NCBI RefSeq assembly: GCF_030867145.1
Contig: NC_134416.1
Coordinates: 96,697,183-96,761,182, forward strand
Reading direction: 5' to 3'
DNA length: 64,000 bases
Source of the DNA: Opisthocomus hoazin
Taxonomy: Eukaryota; Chordata; Aves; Opisthocomiformes; Opisthocomidae
This document shows, one piece after another, positions 62,508-64,000 of this stretch. The translations under genes and the position numbers were made by a program. A model generated the notes under the pieces. That model did no database searches. It worked only from the letters and a program-made list of their open reading frames with translations, and was not told the origin of the DNA. Numbering within the stretch: the first letter of the stretch is position 1; the number at the start of each line of letters is the position of its first letter.

Positions 62508-63370
62508 AGGGCAGAAAAACTGCTAGAAAATGGGTAAAATGGCATAAGTTTTTAGCATTAATTCTTGGAAAAGGGTAACGGATCCTTGAAGGAGGGTAAA
62601 GGATCTCATTTCTTGATTTTGAAGGCATGTAGAAAGCAGGTGTGCTGTCTTCTTGGTGTAGATGGTTTGGCTACTTGAAGATTTGTTAGATGGACTAGCC
62701 AGCCTTCCTTGTTTGAGTGGGCATAAAGATTTGGCAGTGTCACATCAAGAGAAAACTTTTTTTACTTAAGGGCTTTGTGAAGCCTTCCCCTATTAAATGA
62801 CTTGAATTACAGAGAATTGAAGGAAGAAGTTAGCCATGGATCAGTTCTTCGTTGCTAGGATAAGGTAACTTTTATCACACTTCACTATTCAGGGCATACT
62901 ACTGACTGATTTGCTTGGTGGATTTGCCGAGTACCCTTCAAAAAGTCTCTTCTTAAAGGCATGCTTACTTGAATGAATTACCACAGCTCTTAATTTCAAT
63001 GCCTTGTTCTTCACATTGCTATTCTAATAGGGGAACTTTCAGGTTTTTGGCTGAAGGTGTTTGATGTATAGGGGCTTCCCCCTTGTCCCCTGCTGTTTGG
63101 ATTTGTTTTAAACTTTATGTTCTTGGACTTATAATTGGGTCAGGATAGTGATTTTAACTGGGACAAATTAGCCTTTTGTTGCATCATGTGGGCCAGGATA
63201 CTGAAGTTCTTAAAAAGAAATGTTTTGTTTAAATAGGTACAACTCAGAAGGACAAAATGAGACTTACTGAATTTCAGTGTAGGGTCATCTTGTTCCCTGT
63301 AGTATGATGAAACAATAGCAGAAATAAGCACAAGAGAAGTTTGGTATTTCTGTTAAAAAACAAATAAATA

Positions 63371-63400
63371 CCCCCCCCCAACAAAACAAACAAACAAAAG
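63371..63400. repeat. C9 run followed by (CAAA)n
   Basis: Nine C, AA, then about five CAAA-type units. Simple low-complexity sequence. Confidence 0.85.
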
Positions 63401-64000
63401 ACAAAAATGTTGTTAGTCGACTTTCTGACATTACATTATGTTCCTAGAATGCACAATTGAAATGGAAACTTATGAATAAAATTAAGACCAGAGCTATAAT
63501 TTATTGTAATAGAAGGGAGATCTGAATATGTTGTGCAAAGGGTATTTTTAGAATCAGTTGATCCTAAAAAGCTGACAGCTTTTTCTACATTAAGATTATT
63601 TTAGTCTGAAGAAGGAAGCTGTGTGTTTTGTTAGTAGAACAAGCCTGGTATGTAACTCAAATTACTGCTCTGAAGAGTATTTTCTTCTGTTGCACTAAAA
63701 TTTTTCCTTTCCTCCAAGAGGGAGGTCTTCTCGCAGACTTGCTATAAAGTTTTTCTGTGAGGGATTTTAGATTTGATGTAAATAAGATATTCTGAAATAT
63801 TTCTACCCAGTCTTTCTGAAAGCAGATACGTTTTCAGGCAAAGTCGGAGAATACAAGTCTGAGGTCAAGTATTAGCTTGCGCAGTAGCTTGGAAATCCAT
63901 GAAAAATAAAGAAATACAATAGTGCATGTCAAATAGTGAACATCACTGGTTTGTGAGCTGAAGACTAGCTAAAAATGTGGCAGAAACAAACCAAAAGCAA

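Larger units (their letters stand above)
28926..64000 (+). other. Presumed intron 1 (partial, runs off the window)
   Basis: Begins with GTGAGTGCGGG. No further exon of the gene can be shown with certainty before the window ends, so the first intron is probably longer than 35 kb. This is common for CpG-island genes with short first coding exons. It contains one CR1, one LTR remnant, simple repeats and a few exon-like stretches listed separately. If one of those is real the intron is shorter. Confidence 0.6.
56056..64000. other. Intronic sequence, nothing recognised
   Basis: G/T-leaning intron with T/G-rich low-complexity DNA (58,151-58,220), a T23 run and a short CAAA repeat. The longest frames are 114-122 codons with no domain. 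A G-rich patch lies at 62,165-62,180. Confidence 0.5.

Noticed and set aside
62485-62534. T23-AG acceptor followed by a GT donor 25 bases on
   Set aside because: The frame that follows from exon 1 hits a stop within five codons, and the donor is weak.

Overview
The window is vertebrate nuclear DNA, almost certainly from a bird. The evidence is three same-strand 3' ends of CR1 LINEs, whose tail ends in a short ATTCTGTG-type direct repeat, plus two stretches that look like avian endogenous-retrovirus LTR remnants. There are no operons, CRISPR arrays, rRNA genes or long intact genes. Most open frames are chance frames in AT-rich spacer or stop-poor frames in one very GC-rich block.

Layout. 1-27,450 is AT-rich spacer with simple repeats (notably a GATA/GACA compound array near 5.3 kb and a G21 run near 22.8 kb), an LTR remnant (12.8-13.2 kb), one degraded minus-strand CR1-like piece (15.4 kb) and two plus-strand CR1 copies (18.1 and 25.8 kb). 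One short stretch at 7,920-8,011 has the form of an internal exon. 27,450-30,180 is a strong CpG island with a TATA-less promoter (CCAAT box, GC boxes), a GC-rich leader carrying several short upstream ORFs and triplet repeats, and the first coding exon of a plus-strand gene (28,799-28,925: 42 codons plus one base, then a good GTGAGT donor). 30,180-64,000 is best read as the first intron of that gene. It holds a third, longer and frame-broken CR1 (33 kb), a second LTR remnant (53.2 kb) and scattered low-complexity tracts. It also holds a few exon-shaped sequences in the right phase to follow exon 1, the best being 55,958-56,055.

I could not identify the gene from its exon 1 peptide, which is Ala/Ser/Thr-rich, then Gly/Glu-rich, then ends in a short hydrophobic motif, so no symbol is given. 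How the parts work together: the CpG island drives rightward transcription, the leader probably tempers translation through its uORFs, and the following >35 kb is spliced out. I saw nothing I would call a previously undescribed system. The best leads are the two exon-like stretches, the uORF/triplet-repeat leader and a TATA-like box inside the start of intron 1.
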